Of a stretch of DNA of 64,000 nucleotides, positions 13,851 through 22,705 are shown piece by piece. How positions within the stretch are numbered: the first letter of the stretch is position 1; each line of letters starts with the position of its first letter. Below the pieces are notes generated by a model. That model was not told the origin of the DNA. It was given only the letters and a program-made list of their open reading frames with translations, and ran no database searches. The DNA comes from Amycolatopsis sp. NBRC 101858. GTDB taxonomy: Bacteria > Actinomycetota > Actinomycetes > Mycobacteriales > Pseudonocardiaceae. The stretch lies in contig NZ_BSTD01000003.1 in assembly GCF_030269325.1 (NCBI RefSeq), forward strand, positions 496,001 to 560,000, in the 5' to 3' direction. Position numbers and translations under genes: made by a program.

Positions 13851-16340
13851 CTACTCGTCGTCCGGGTCGGCCGGGACCGGGTCGCCGCCGCGGATCATGA
13901 ACAGGACGCCCTCCAGCTCCTCCGGCTTGATCAGCACGTCACGCGCCTTCGAGCCCTCCGACGGGCCGACGATCCCCCGGCTCTCCAGCAGGTCCATCAG
14001 GCGGCCCGCCTTGGCGAACCCGACCCGCAGCTTGCGCTGCAGCATCGACGTCGAGCCGAACTGGGACGTCACGATCAGCTCCGCCGCCTGGAGCAGGACG
14101 TCCAGGTCGTCCCCGATGTCCGGGTCGATCTCCTTCTTCTCGCCGGCCTTCTGAGCCGTGACGCCGTCCTGGTAGTCCGGCTGCGCCTGCTCCTTGGCGT
14201 AGTTGACGACCGCGGAAATCTCTTCGTCGCCGACGAACGCGCCCTGGATGCGGACCGGCTTGCCGGCGCCCATCGGCAGGTAGAGCGCGTCGCCCATGCC
14301 GATCAGCTTCTCCGCGCCCGGCTGGTCGAGGATGACCCGCGAGTCGGTCAGCGACGACGTCGCGAAGGCCAGCCGCGAGGGCACGTTGGTCTTGATCAGG
14401 CCGGTGACGACGTCGACCGACGGCCGCTGCGTCGCCAGGACCAGGTGGATACCGGCGGCGCGGGCCTTCTGGGTGATCCGGACGATCGCGTCCTCGACGT
14501 CTCGCGGGGCGGTCATCATGAGGTCGGCGAGCTCGTCGACGATGGCCATGATGTAGGGGTAGGGCCGGTACTCGCGCTCGGACCCCGGCGGCGCGGTGAT
14601 CTCGCCGGAGCGCACCTTCTTGTTGTAGTCGTCGATGTGCCGGACCTTGTTGACCTGCATGTCCTGGTAGCGCTGCTCCATCTCCTCCACCAGCCAGGCC
14701 AGCGCGGCGGCGGCCTTCTTCGGCTGGGTGATGATGGGCGTGATCAGGTGCGGGATGCCCTCGTAGGGCGTGAGCTCGACCATCTTCGGGTCGATCAGGA
14801 TCATCCGGCACTCGTCCGGCGTCGCCCGCGCGAGCAGCGAGACCAGCATCGAGTTGACGAAGCTCGACTTACCGGAACCGGTGGAACCGGCGACCAGCAG
14901 GTGGGGCATCTTCGTCAGGTTCGCGGTGACGAAGTGGCCCTCGATGTCCTTGCCGAGGCCGATCACCATCGGGTGGTTGTCCTTGACCGTGGACGGCGCG
15001 CGCAGGACGTCGCCCAGGCGGACCATCTCGCGGTCGGAGTTCGGCACCTCGATGCCGACGGCGGACTTGCCCGGGATCGGCGCCAGCAGCCGGACGTTGT
15101 CGGTCGCGACGGCGTAGGCGATGTTCTTGGTCAGCGCGGTGATCTTCTCGACCTTCACGCCCGGGCCGAGCTCGACCTCGTAGCGCGTCACGGTCGGGCC
15201 CCGGGTGAAGCCGGTGACCTGCGCGTCGACGTTGAACTGCTCCAGCACGCCGGTGATCGCCTCGATCATGGCGTCGTTGGCCTTGCTGCGGGACTTCGGC
15301 GCGTCGCCGAGCTTCAGCAGGTCGGGCGGCGGGAGCTGGTAGTCGCCTTCGACGGTCCGGGTGACGGCCAGCGGCGGTTCCGGGGCCTTCTTCGGCTTCT
15401 TCTCGGGTACCTCGGCGACCGGCTTGGGCTTGGGCGGCTTGATCGGCGTCGGCGGCTCGGCCAGCATCGCGTCGATGTCCAGCTGCTCGGGCTCGGCGTC
15501 GCTGGCCTGGCGGCGGCGCGAGGGCTTGCGCAGGCGCGCGGACTTCGGGTCGGCCTCGGTGACGGCTTCCTCGTCGGTGGCGAACCCGGCCTTCTGGTCG
15601 GCTTCGGCGATCTCTTCTTCGTCGAGACCCCAGTTGCGCAGCCGGTGCGGGATCTCGCGGACCGGGGTGCCGGTGAACACGAGCACGCCGAAGACCAGCG
15701 CGAGGATGAGGATCGGCACGGCGACCCAGGTGGTGACGCCCATGGTCAGCAGGCCGCCGGAGAAGGCGCCGATGATGCCGCCGGCGTACATCCGGCCGTC
15801 GTTCGTGGCCGGGAGCGCGGTGAAGATGTGCAGCATCCCGAGCACGGACAGGACTACCATGATCGTGCCGATCACCATCCGCGGCCGCGTCTCGGGGTGC
15901 GGCTCGGACCGCATGAGCGCGACGGCCACGACGACGAGGACCAGCGGGAGCGTCACGGCCCCGGCGCCGAGGACGGACCGGGTGGCGATCTCGACGCCGG
16001 CCCCGATCGGCCCGGCGGCCCGCCACCAGACGCCGACGGCCGCGACGATGGCCAGCGCGATCAGGCCCAGCGCGAGGCCGTCACGGCGGTGTTCGGCCTC
16101 CAGTTCGCGGGTGCGGCCGACCGTCCTGGCCAGCGTGCCGATGCCCTTGGCCAGCAGGTTCCAGGTGCCGCGGACGCCCTTGCCGAAGATCCCGGGTGTC
16201 TTGCGCCGCGCGCGGGGGGCGGGCTTGCGAGCGGACGACGTACGTGGCTTCGCGGGTGTACGCGGCTTACGCGCCGCTGCCCCCTTCGCGCCGCTCCCCG
16301 TGCTTCGTTTCCTCGTCGCCGACCCAGCCATGCCTTTCAC
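13851..16340 (-). CDS. ftsK: DNA translocase FtsK/SpoIIIE
   Basis: Septal ATP-driven DNA pump for chromosome segregation, 829 residues. The basic N terminus (1-70) is followed by four or five membrane segments (about 100-220), then a linker rich in Pro/Lys. The motor begins near residue 345 (YQLPPPDLLKLG). Walker A is AGSTGSGKSSFVNSML (about 485) and Walker B is MAIVDELADLMM (about 600). The C-terminal gamma winged-helix domain includes SQFGSTSMLQRKLRVGFAKAGRLMDLLE. The start is GTG 16340; ATG three codons later is an alternative. It is downstream of nothing obvious and likely monocistronic. Confidence 0.93.
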   Translation of the reverse strand: MKGMAGSATRKRSTGSGAKGAAARKPRTPAKPRTSSARKPAPRARRKTPGIFGKGVRGTWNLLAKGIGTLARTVGRTRELEAEHRRDGLALGLIALAIVAAVGVWWRAAGPIGAGVEIATRSVLGAGAVTLPLVLVVVAVALMRSEPHPETRPRMVIGTIMVVLSVLGMLHIFTALPATNDGRMYAGGIIGAFSGGLLTMGVTTWVAVPILILALVFGVLVFTGTPVREIPHRLRNWGLDEEEIAEADQKAGFATDEEAVTEADPKSARLRKPSRRRQASDAEPEQLDIDAMLAEPPTPIKPPKPKPVAEVPEKKPKKAPEPPLAVTRTVEGDYQLPPPDLLKLGDAPKSRSKANDAMIEAITGVLEQFNVDAQVTGFTRGPTVTRYEVELGPGVKVEKITALTKNIAYAVATDNVRLLAPIPGKSAVGIEVPNSDREMVRLGDVLRAPSTVKDNHPMVIGLGKDIEGHFVTANLTKMPHLLVAGSTGSGKSSFVNSMLVSLLARATPDECRMILIDPKMVELTPYEGIPHLITPIITQPKKAAAALAWLVEEMEQRYQDMQVNKVRHIDDYNKKVRSGEITAPPGSEREYRPYPYIMAIVDELADLMMTAPRDVEDAIVRITQKARAAGIHLVLATQRPSVDVVTGLIKTNVPSRLAFATSSLTDSRVILDQPGAEKLIGMGDALYLPMGAGKPVRIQGAFVGDEEISAVVNYAKEQAQPDYQDGVTAQKAGEKKEIDPDIGDDLDVLLQAAELIVTSQFGSTSMLQRKLRVGFAKAGRLMDLLESRGIVGPSEGSKARDVLIKPEELEGVLFMIRGGDPVPADPDDE

Positions 16341-16487
16341 GGTAACCGGCCGTCGCCGTTCGTCCCATGCGCCACTCTCGGCCCAGCGTGAACTTCTGCC
16401 TCACAGTCGCCCTTGAGCGGCCATCCGGGTGAACCGATCCGGCCAGTGCACAACCGGGTGAATCCGGCGTCTGCCATGCTCTGCCCC

Positions 16488-17312
16488 ATGGTCGCGCTGC
16501 ACTCCGACAACACCTCCCGCCGAGCCCCCGCCATCTGGCGGACCATGCTGAACATCGACCGGGGGCTGGTGAACCTCGTCGGGCGGCTCACCGTCAGCGG
16601 GCGGATCCCGGCGCAGCTGCGCGGCAAGCCGCTGCTGATGACCGCGAACCACATCGGCGTGTTCGACGCGTTCGTGCTGATGGCGGCGTGCAAGCGGATC
16701 GGCATCAACCCGCGGTTCATGCTGGCCGGCGGCATCCTGGACGCCCCGGTCATCGGCCCGGCGCTGCGGGTCAGCGGCCACCTGCGGGTCGACCGGAAGG
16801 TCGCCGCGACCGCCGTCGGGCAGTTCGCCGAGGCCGTCGAAGCGCTCAAGACCACGCGCGAGCCGATCATCGTCTACCCGGAGGGCCGGATCAGCCACGA
16901 CCCGGGCCTGTGGCCGGAGCGCGGCAAGACCGGTGCGGCGCGGCTCGCGCTGGGCGCGGGCGTGCCGGTGATCCCGATCAGCCAGTGGGGCGCGCACGAG
17001 GCCGTGTACTGGGGCACCGAGACCGTCAACGGCCCGGCCGACCTGGTCCCGCTCGCCCGCTCCGGGCTCAGCGCCCCGCTGCGCCGGCCGAAGTTCCGGG
17101 TGCACTTCGGCGACCCGGTGGACCTGTCGGACGTCGAGCCGGACCGCCCGGGCGCCGGGGTGCGGGCGCACGCGAAGATCATGCAGGCGATCACCGACGG
17201 CCTGATCCCGCTGCGCGCGGGCGAACTCGACCGGCCCCGCTTCCACGACCCGACCCGGCCGACCGACACCGTCAGCCCGTGGAAGCCTCAGCAGCCGAAG
17301 TCCGGATCCTGA
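16488..17312 (+). CDS. 1-acyl-sn-glycerol-3-phosphate acyltransferase family protein
   Basis: PlsC-type acyltransferase of 274 residues making phosphatidic acid or a related lipid at the inner membrane. The catalytic HX4D motif is ANHIGVFDAF (about residue 53), block II MLAGGIL, and block III IVYPEGRIS (about 132). The C terminus is Pro-rich. The ATG at 16488 is preferred because CATGCT lies seven bases before it; a GTG/ATG further upstream has no signal. The gene diverges from ftsK. Confidence 0.84.
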   Translation: MVALHSDNTSRRAPAIWRTMLNIDRGLVNLVGRLTVSGRIPAQLRGKPLLMTANHIGVFDAFVLMAACKRIGINPRFMLAGGILDAPVIGPALRVSGHLRVDRKVAATAVGQFAEAVEALKTTREPIIVYPEGRISHDPGLWPERGKTGAARLALGAGVPVIPISQWGAHEAVYWGTETVNGPADLVPLARSGLSAPLRRPKFRVHFGDPVDLSDVEPDRPGAGVRAHAKIMQAITDGLIPLRAGELDRPRFHDPTRPTDTVSPWKPQQPKSGS

Positions 17313-17346
17313 GACGGCGGCGCCGGTTCACCTAGAGTCGGCGGGT

Positions 17347-17961
17347 GTGAGCACACGGATACTCGTCGTCTACTACAGCTCGACCGGGAACACCGCCGCC
17401 CTCGCCGAGTCGCTCGCCGCGGGTGCCCGCGAAACCGGGGCCGACGTGCGGGTGCGGACCGTGCCGGAGACCGTGCCCGCCGAGGCCATCGCGCAGAACC
17501 GGCGCTGGCAGGCCTGGATCGACTCCGGTCCGCACCACGCTCTGGCCACGCTCGACGACCTCGTGTGGGCCGACGGGTTCGCCGTCGGCAGCCCGACCCG
17601 GTTCGGCGGCCCCGCGGCCCAGCTGAAGTCCTATTTGGACAGCACCGGTGGGTTGTGGGCGCAGGGGAAGCTGGCCGACAAGGTCGCGACGTCGTTCACG
17701 ACCGCGTCCACCCGGCACGGCGGCCTCGAGTCGACGCTGCTGGCGATCAACAACGTCTTCTACCACTGGGGCGCCATCGTCGTCCCGCTCGGCTACACCG
17801 ACCCGCACCTGATGGAGTCCGGCAACCCGTACGGCGGCTCGTTCGTCTCGCGCAAGTCGGCGGCGCCGGACGAGCTCGCCCTCGGCGCGCTGCGCGTCCA
17901 GGGCCGGCGGCTGGCCACGATCGCCACGCACGTCGCGACCGGGCTGAAGCAGGCCGAATAA
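17347..17961 (+). CDS. wrbA: WrbA-like NAD(P)H:quinone oxidoreductase
   Basis: Flavodoxin-like FMN protein of 204 residues performing two-electron quinone reduction. The FMN phosphate loop is VVYYSSTGNTAALAE (residues 7-21). SPTRFGGPAAQLKSYLD (about 80-96) and STRHGGLESTLL (about 119-130) are WrbA signatures, as is GNPYGGSFVS. TAGAGT lies eight bases before the GTG start. The spacing of 34 bases to the acyltransferase stop and its own -10 suggest separate transcription. Confidence 0.87.
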   Translation: MSTRILVVYYSSTGNTAALAESLAAGARETGADVRVRTVPETVPAEAIAQNRRWQAWIDSGPHHALATLDDLVWADGFAVGSPTRFGGPAAQLKSYLDSTGGLWAQGKLADKVATSFTTASTRHGGLESTLLAINNVFYHWGAIVVPLGYTDPHLMESGNPYGGSFVSRKSAAPDELALGALRVQGRRLATIATHVATGLKQAE

Positions 17962-17975
17962 CCGCAAAAACCACT

Positions 17976-18003
17976 TTGGCAGTCACGCGGGGCGCCCTAC
18001 AGT
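17976..18003 (+). promoter_or_regulatory. Promoter of the EamA transporter gene
   Basis: TTGGCA (17976-17981) and TACAGT (17998-18003) are 16 bases apart, and the GTG start follows seven bases after the -10, so the transcript would be leaderless. Confidence 0.55.
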
Positions 18004-18010
18004 CGCGAGG

Positions 18011-18958
18011 GTGACCACCGAGCTGCCCGTCCTCGCACCTCCCCGGGTCGCCCACCGCGGCCGCGGGACCACGCTCGTCCTGCTCGCGGCGCTGTTCTTC
18101 AGCACGTCGGGCACGCTGGGCAAGTCCGCGATGTCCGCCGGGTTCACCCCGGAACAGGTGGCCGCGATGCGGATCGGGCTCGCCGGGCTCGTGCTGCTCG
18201 CCGGGGTGGCGCTGGTGGCGCCGCGAAAACTGCGGGTGCGCAGCAGCGAGCTCCCGGTGCTGGCCGGCTACGGCCTGCTCGGCGTCGCCGGCGTGCAGCT
18301 GCTGTACTTCGTCGCCGCGGGCCGGATCCCGGTCGGCATCGCGATCCTGCTGGAGTTCATCTCGCCGGTGCTCATCGCGCTGTGGGTGCGGTTCGTGCGG
18401 GGGCACCGGCTGCCGCGGTCGGTGTGGGGCGGCATCGCGCTGGCCATGGCCGGGCTGTCGCTGGTCGCGCAGGTCTGGCAGGGCGTCACGCTGAACGGCG
18501 TCGGCCTGCTCGCCGGCTTCGGCGCGGCGCTGTGCTCGGCCGGGTACTTCCTGCTCGGCGAGCGCGCGGTGGCCGACATCGACCCACTGGGCCTGGTCAC
18601 CTGGGGCATGGTGATCGGCGCGGTGCTGATCAGCCTCGTCGCGCCGCCGTGGACGTGGCCGGTCGGGCTGCTGGCCGTGGACGTCGAGTTCGGCGCCTGG
18701 CACCCGCCCGTGTGGCTGCTGATGGTCCTGCTGGTCCTGGTCGCGACGGTGCTCGCCTACGTCTGCGGGATCTCGTCGCTGCGGCACCTGCCCGCGTCGG
18801 TCGCGAGCGTGCTCGGGCTGGTCGAGCCGGTGATCACCACCGTCGCGGCGTGGGCGCTGATCGGCGAGGAGCTGACCTGGCCGCAGCTGCTCGGCTCGGC
18901 GATCCTGCTGGCCGGCGCGTACCTGGTGCAGCGGAAGTCGGAGATCCTGACGAGCTGA
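18011..18958 (+). CDS. EamA/DMT-family transporter (RhtA/YdcZ-like)
   Basis: Ten-helix membrane exporter of the drug/metabolite superfamily, 315 residues, with the two EamA repeats (about residues 22-145 and 165-305). GGIALAMAGLSLVAQVWQG and SVLGLVEPVITTVAAWALIGEELT are typical of repeat ends. The substrate is not predictable; amino acids or threonine/homoserine analogues are common for this branch. A good promoter lies immediately upstream. Confidence 0.82.
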   Translation: MTTELPVLAPPRVAHRGRGTTLVLLAALFFSTSGTLGKSAMSAGFTPEQVAAMRIGLAGLVLLAGVALVAPRKLRVRSSELPVLAGYGLLGVAGVQLLYFVAAGRIPVGIAILLEFISPVLIALWVRFVRGHRLPRSVWGGIALAMAGLSLVAQVWQGVTLNGVGLLAGFGAALCSAGYFLLGERAVADIDPLGLVTWGMVIGAVLISLVAPPWTWPVGLLAVDVEFGAWHPPVWLLMVLLVLVATVLAYVCGISSLRHLPASVASVLGLVEPVITTVAAWALIGEELTWPQLLGSAILLAGAYLVQRKSEILTS

Positions 18959-18981
18959 TCTCTTCACGAGATGGTGCGTGA

Positions 18982-20367
18982 GTGCGAGAATTCCCCACCG
19001 TGACGACTCAGGGGTTGCGGCCCGAACTGCGGCAGCGGCACGTCCGGATGATCGCCCTCGGCGGCATCATCGGCGCGAGCCTGTTCATCGGCAGCGGCGC
19101 GGTGATCCACACCGTCGGCCCGGCGGCGGTGCTCTCCTACGCGCTGGGCGGGCTGCTCGTCGTGCTCGTCATGCGGATGCTCGGCGAGATGGCGACGGCC
19201 GCACCGGCACTCGGCTCGTTCATGGAGTACGCGCGCGACTCGCTGGGCGGCTGGGCGGGCTTCACGATCGGCTGGCTGTACTGGTACTTCTGGGTCGGCG
19301 TGGTGGCGTTCGAAGCGGTGGCCGGCGCGAAGATCCTGCAGGGCTGGATTCCCGGTGTGCCGCAGTGGGTGTTCTCGCTGGCACTGATGCTCCTGCTGAC
19401 GGCGACGAACCTGGCGTCGGCGCGGTCGTTCGGCGAGACGGAGTTCTGGCTGGCGTCGATCAAGGTCGCGACGATCGTGGTGTTCCTGGTGCTGGGCCTG
19501 CTGTTCGTACTCGGGCTCTGGCCGGGCGCGCACTTCTCGGTGGGCAACATCGGGCTCGACGGCTTCGTCCCGAACGGCGGGTTTTCCGTCGTGCACGGCG
19601 TGGTGATCGTGATCTTCTCGTACTTCGGCGCGGAGATCGTGACGATCGCGGCGGCGGAGTCGAGCGAGCCGGAGACGGCGGTCCGCAAGGCGACGTCGAC
19701 GATCGTCTGGCGCGTGATCGTGTTCTACGTGGGCTCGGTGGCCCTGCTGGTGATGATCACGCCGTGGCGCGAGGTCCCGAGCGAGACGAGCCCGTTCGCG
19801 GCGGCGTTCGGCCGCTTCGGCGTCCCGGCGGCGTCCACTTTGGTCAGCGCGGTCGTCCTGACGGCGGCGTTGTCGGTGCTGAATTCGGGGCTGTACACGG
19901 CATCCCGCATGTTGTTCGCCCTGCACCGCCACAGCTGGGCGCCATCGTGGGTGGCGGACACGAACCGGCGCGGCGTGCCGTGGAAGGCGATCCTGGTGTC
20001 CACTTCGGTCGGGTACGTGGCCGTGGTGATGAGCTACGTGTCCCCGGAAAAGATCTTCTACTTCATCATCAATTCGGCGGGCGCGGTGGCATTGTTCGTG
20101 TACGCGATCATCTGCGGCTCCCAGCTGCGCATGCGGCGACGGTTGGAGGCTTCGGCGCCGGAGACGTTGAAGCTGCGGATGTGGGGGTATCCGTGGCTGA
20201 GCTGGCTGACGTTGGTTTTGACGCTGGTCGTGGTGGCATCGATGCTGTTCGTGGACGAGGACACGCGGGCGCAGTTGTACCTGAGCCTGATCAGCTTGGC
20301 GGTGATCCTGGCCGTCTACGCCCTCATCCGCCGGCGATCCGTCCGTGCGCCAACCGAAGTTGAGTAG
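18982..20367 (+). CDS. Amino acid permease (APC superfamily, GABA/aromatic type)
   Basis: Twelve-helix amino acid:proton symporter, 461 residues. The N terminus QRHVRMIALGGIIGASLFIGSG is the family signature of the AAT branch, followed by LVMRMLGEMATAAPALGSFMEYA. Helices fill the remainder and the C terminus is basic. GTG 19000 (TTQGLRPEL) is an alternative start. The last codons contain one copy of a 23-bp sequence repeated 393 bases downstream. It could transport GABA, proline or aromatic amino acids. Confidence 0.85.
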   Translation: MREFPTVTTQGLRPELRQRHVRMIALGGIIGASLFIGSGAVIHTVGPAAVLSYALGGLLVVLVMRMLGEMATAAPALGSFMEYARDSLGGWAGFTIGWLYWYFWVGVVAFEAVAGAKILQGWIPGVPQWVFSLALMLLLTATNLASARSFGETEFWLASIKVATIVVFLVLGLLFVLGLWPGAHFSVGNIGLDGFVPNGGFSVVHGVVIVIFSYFGAEIVTIAAAESSEPETAVRKATSTIVWRVIVFYVGSVALLVMITPWREVPSETSPFAAAFGRFGVPAASTLVSAVVLTAALSVLNSGLYTASRMLFALHRHSWAPSWVADTNRRGVPWKAILVSTSVGYVAVVMSYVSPEKIFYFIINSAGAVALFVYAIICGSQLRMRRRLEASAPETLKLRMWGYPWLSWLTLVLTLVVVASMLFVDEDTRAQLYLSLISLAVILAVYALIRRRSVRAPTEVE

Positions 20368-20734
20368 AGTCGAGTTTCCTGCTAGTTGCCTTTGCAGCAG
20401 CACGCTGGCCAGCCTGCCGCCGATCATGAATTGGCTTTACGCACAAGTCCTGTGTAGCCGGCGAGGGCAAGCGTCGCCAAAGCCCACACCCCCGCCTGCA
20501 CAAGCCATACTGCGGCAGTAAACGCGCCGCCCCATGGTCCGTCTACATTGAGATCGCAGCGGCCACGAACCCCAACGAGGCGGTACGTTCCACAGAGTGA
20601 CGAGCCGAGAACTCAGTCACTCGTGGCAAGTCGGTGTCAGATGTCGTCGTGCTACATAGTGATGGTCGCCAACCTCGAACTCGGACAGCGCGTCAAACGT
20701 TCTCGAGACGCCGCCCTCATCCGCCGGCGATCCG
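20319..20734. repeat. 23-bp direct repeats flanking a low-GC patch
   Basis: An identical 23-bp sequence beginning CGCCCTCATCCGCCG lies at 20319-20341 (permease C-terminal codons) and 20712-20734 (last codons of the vWA gene, read on the other strand). The 370 bases between have clearly lower GC and broken coding, unlike either neighbour. The arrangement resembles a duplicated target or recombination footprint around acquired DNA; no integrase or transposase is present. Confidence 0.6.
20424..20612 (-). pseudogene. Fragment of a small membrane protein gene
   Basis: The minus strand keeps an open frame of 62 codons whose translation ends in a clear membrane helix (FTAAVWLVQAGVWALATLAL, then AGYTGLVRKANS and TGA). 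It begins directly after an in-frame TGA and has no start codon before the helix. It looks like the 3' remnant of a membrane protein gene. The family is unknown to me. Confidence 0.4.
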
Positions 20735-22360
20735 GCTCAGTGCCCCGAAAAACACGTCCGTGATCTTTGCCGGGTCCGGGGCCACGAACGCCTGACCGCC
20801 CGTTGCCGCGGTCAGCTGGTCCAGTTCCGGTTTGTCCGCGTCCGGGCCGATGCCCACGCCGATCAGCGGGATCGGGCGGCGGGGGTCCTGGAGCTTGGCC
20901 AGCTCCGCCAGCAAATCCTCGCGCGAGATGCCGTGCGGGTCCTCGTTCTTGCCGTCCGTCAGGACGATCACCAGGTTGAGGCGGCCCGGCTCCCACTCGC
21001 GGCGTGCCGTCCGGTACGTGTCCAGGACGCTGTCGTACAACCCCGTTCCACCGTTCGGGGTCGCCTTCACCTGGGCGAGCTTGTCCAGTGCGCCGCTTGC
21101 CAGGTGCTGGGCCACCGGGGCCATCGGGAGCAGCTCGCGGTAGTCCTTGTCGCCGTCCAGGCGCGTCGAAAACGCCAGCATGCGCAGCTGGGTCGTCGGC
21201 TTGAACAGGTGCAGGGCCTTCGCCGTCGCCTGCATCGACAGCTGCATCCGGTTCAGCCCGGTCCCCGGCACCTGCGCGTTCATCGACCCCGAGACGTCGA
21301 CGAGCACCTGCACCCGCGCGCTCAGGTTGATCCCGGCCCACTGGTTGAGCAGTTCGTCGACGGACGCGGCGGGCGGCAGGATCGCGGCCCGGAACCCGGA
21401 CGTCGACACGCGCGGGTCGTCGGCGTGCTCGCGCAGTGCCTGCCCGCCCGCCGCACGCAGGCCCGTCTTCGCGATGGCGTCCGCGCCCGCGTCGCCGAGG
21501 ACCGCTTCCCGGAACGCGTCGAGGATCGGCCGCTGCTGCGGCGTGACCCCGCCCAGCTCGGCGAACGGATAGTCCAATGTGGGCACGGCGCTCGAGTAGA
21601 CGGCGACGAGCGGCGACGACGCGTCCTCGATGTTGTGGCGCAGCAAGGAGTTCTCCGACGTGGGGAACATCGTCACCGCGGCCGTGCCACCGGTGCCGCC
21701 TGATCCCGGCAGCCGCGCGATCAGGTCCGTCTCCGCGCCGAGCGTGTTGGCGGAGAACCGCCGCAGCAGCGCGACGTACGCGGCCGCCGGCTCGGGTGCC
21801 GTTTTCACGCTCTCCTTCAACCCGAGCAACGACACGGCGGCGACCGAGTCGCGCGCCGGGTCGGACATCCCCGGGACCGCGCCCTGCGCGCCCAGGACCT
21901 CCGCCCAGGTGGGCACGTGCTCGGGCCAGCCGATGCCCTTGGCGACGGCCTCGGCGACGCCCAGCACGACCGGCGAGCTGGCCACCGACGCCCCGGACTC
22001 GGGGACGTCGGAGGCGCCGAACTGGTGGGCGCGGCGCAGCGCGAGGGTCGAGTCCGGCACCCACACCTGCGGCCGCGGGCTGCCGTCGGACATGGCGAGC
22101 TGCTCGGCCGCGGCGGCCGCCTCCCTGGTCTGGACCTCGACGCCGCCGCACGGGAGGTCGAGACCGCGCGCGACGATCGAGAGCGCGGGCGCGATGTCGG
22201 CGGACGCGGTGACGAGGACCTTCGCCGGCTGCTCGCACGTGGGCCGGGACCGCACCGCCGAAACGGTGACCCAGGCCGCGGCCCCGAGGACGACCACGAG
22301 CGAGGTCGCGAGGACGGGTACGAGCAGCCGGCGTCGTCCGTCCGGCGAGTGACGTCCCAT
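20717..22360 (-). CDS. Membrane-anchored solute-binding/von Willebrand A protein
   Basis: A protein of 547 residues: a basic N terminus and one membrane or signal segment (LLVPVLATSLVVVLGAAAWVTV, about residues 12-33). A periplasmic-binding-like domain follows (about 40-320; VLVTASADIAPALSIVARGL, VWVPDST). A vWA domain with MIDAS motif DVSGSMN (about 353), the second-site GGTGLYDS and VLTDGKNED completes it. It is probably extracellular and metal-dependent in adhesion or complex assembly. The start has the SD AGAGG; the frame is open further up without one. The last codons lie in the 23-bp repeat. Confidence 0.8.
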   Translation of the reverse strand: MGRHSPDGRRRLLVPVLATSLVVVLGAAAWVTVSAVRSRPTCEQPAKVLVTASADIAPALSIVARGLDLPCGGVEVQTREAAAAAEQLAMSDGSPRPQVWVPDSTLALRRAHQFGASDVPESGASVASSPVVLGVAEAVAKGIGWPEHVPTWAEVLGAQGAVPGMSDPARDSVAAVSLLGLKESVKTAPEPAAAYVALLRRFSANTLGAETDLIARLPGSGGTGGTAAVTMFPTSENSLLRHNIEDASSPLVAVYSSAVPTLDYPFAELGGVTPQQRPILDAFREAVLGDAGADAIAKTGLRAAGGQALREHADDPRVSTSGFRAAILPPAASVDELLNQWAGINLSARVQVLVDVSGSMNAQVPGTGLNRMQLSMQATAKALHLFKPTTQLRMLAFSTRLDGDKDYRELLPMAPVAQHLASGALDKLAQVKATPNGGTGLYDSVLDTYRTARREWEPGRLNLVIVLTDGKNEDPHGISREDLLAELAKLQDPRRPIPLIGVGIGPDADKPELDQLTAATGGQAFVAPDPAKITDVFFGALSRIAGG

Positions 22361-22546
22361 CGGCGCGGCCTCTCTTCGGGGAGGCGGGGTGGGGATCAAG
22401 GCTATCGCCCGGCAAACCACCGGTTCGTGGTCCAGACGGCCTAACAGCGGCCCTCATACCCGGGAAGGATGCGGTCTCGGCCCGAAGTGGGATGTCCGAG
22501 CCCGGCCCGCGCGCGACACTGGGGGCCTGACCGCTTGGGGGTACGC

Positions 22547-22648
22547 ATGAAACCGACACGAGCCGACCAGCGCCGCGCCCGCCGGGCCCTGCTCCGCCAG
22601 ACCGCCACCGTCGCTTTCGCCCTCGTGGTGGCCAAGGTGACACGCTGA
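22547..22648 (+). CDS. Possible 33-residue membrane-associated peptide
   Basis: ATG preceded by GGGGG with good spacing opens a 33-codon frame: a strongly basic N terminus (KPTRADQRRARRALLRQ) then a short hydrophobic helix TATVAFALVVAKV. It fits a small inner-membrane peptide. It sits alone in a 340-base gap between two leftward genes, and the strong terminator follows three bases after its stop. No family was recognised. Confidence 0.4.
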   Translation: MKPTRADQRRARRALLRQTATVAFALVVAKVTR

Positions 22649-22650
22649 AC

Positions 22651-22694
22651 GCCGTGAAGGGCACCCTGAAATCCATCAGGGTGCCCTTCACGGC
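22651..22694. terminator. Bidirectional terminator
   Basis: A 19-bp perfect stem (22651-22669 with 22676-22694, containing GTGAAGGGCACCCTGA) and six-base loop. It would end both the RNase J transcript from the right and the small rightward ORF. Confidence 0.85.
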
Positions 22695-22705
22695 AAAGAC
22701 CGGAG

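Noticed and set aside
20712..20734. tRNA-associated attachment site
   Set aside because: No tRNA gene overlaps either 23-bp copy and no integrase is present; only the direct repeat itself is reported.
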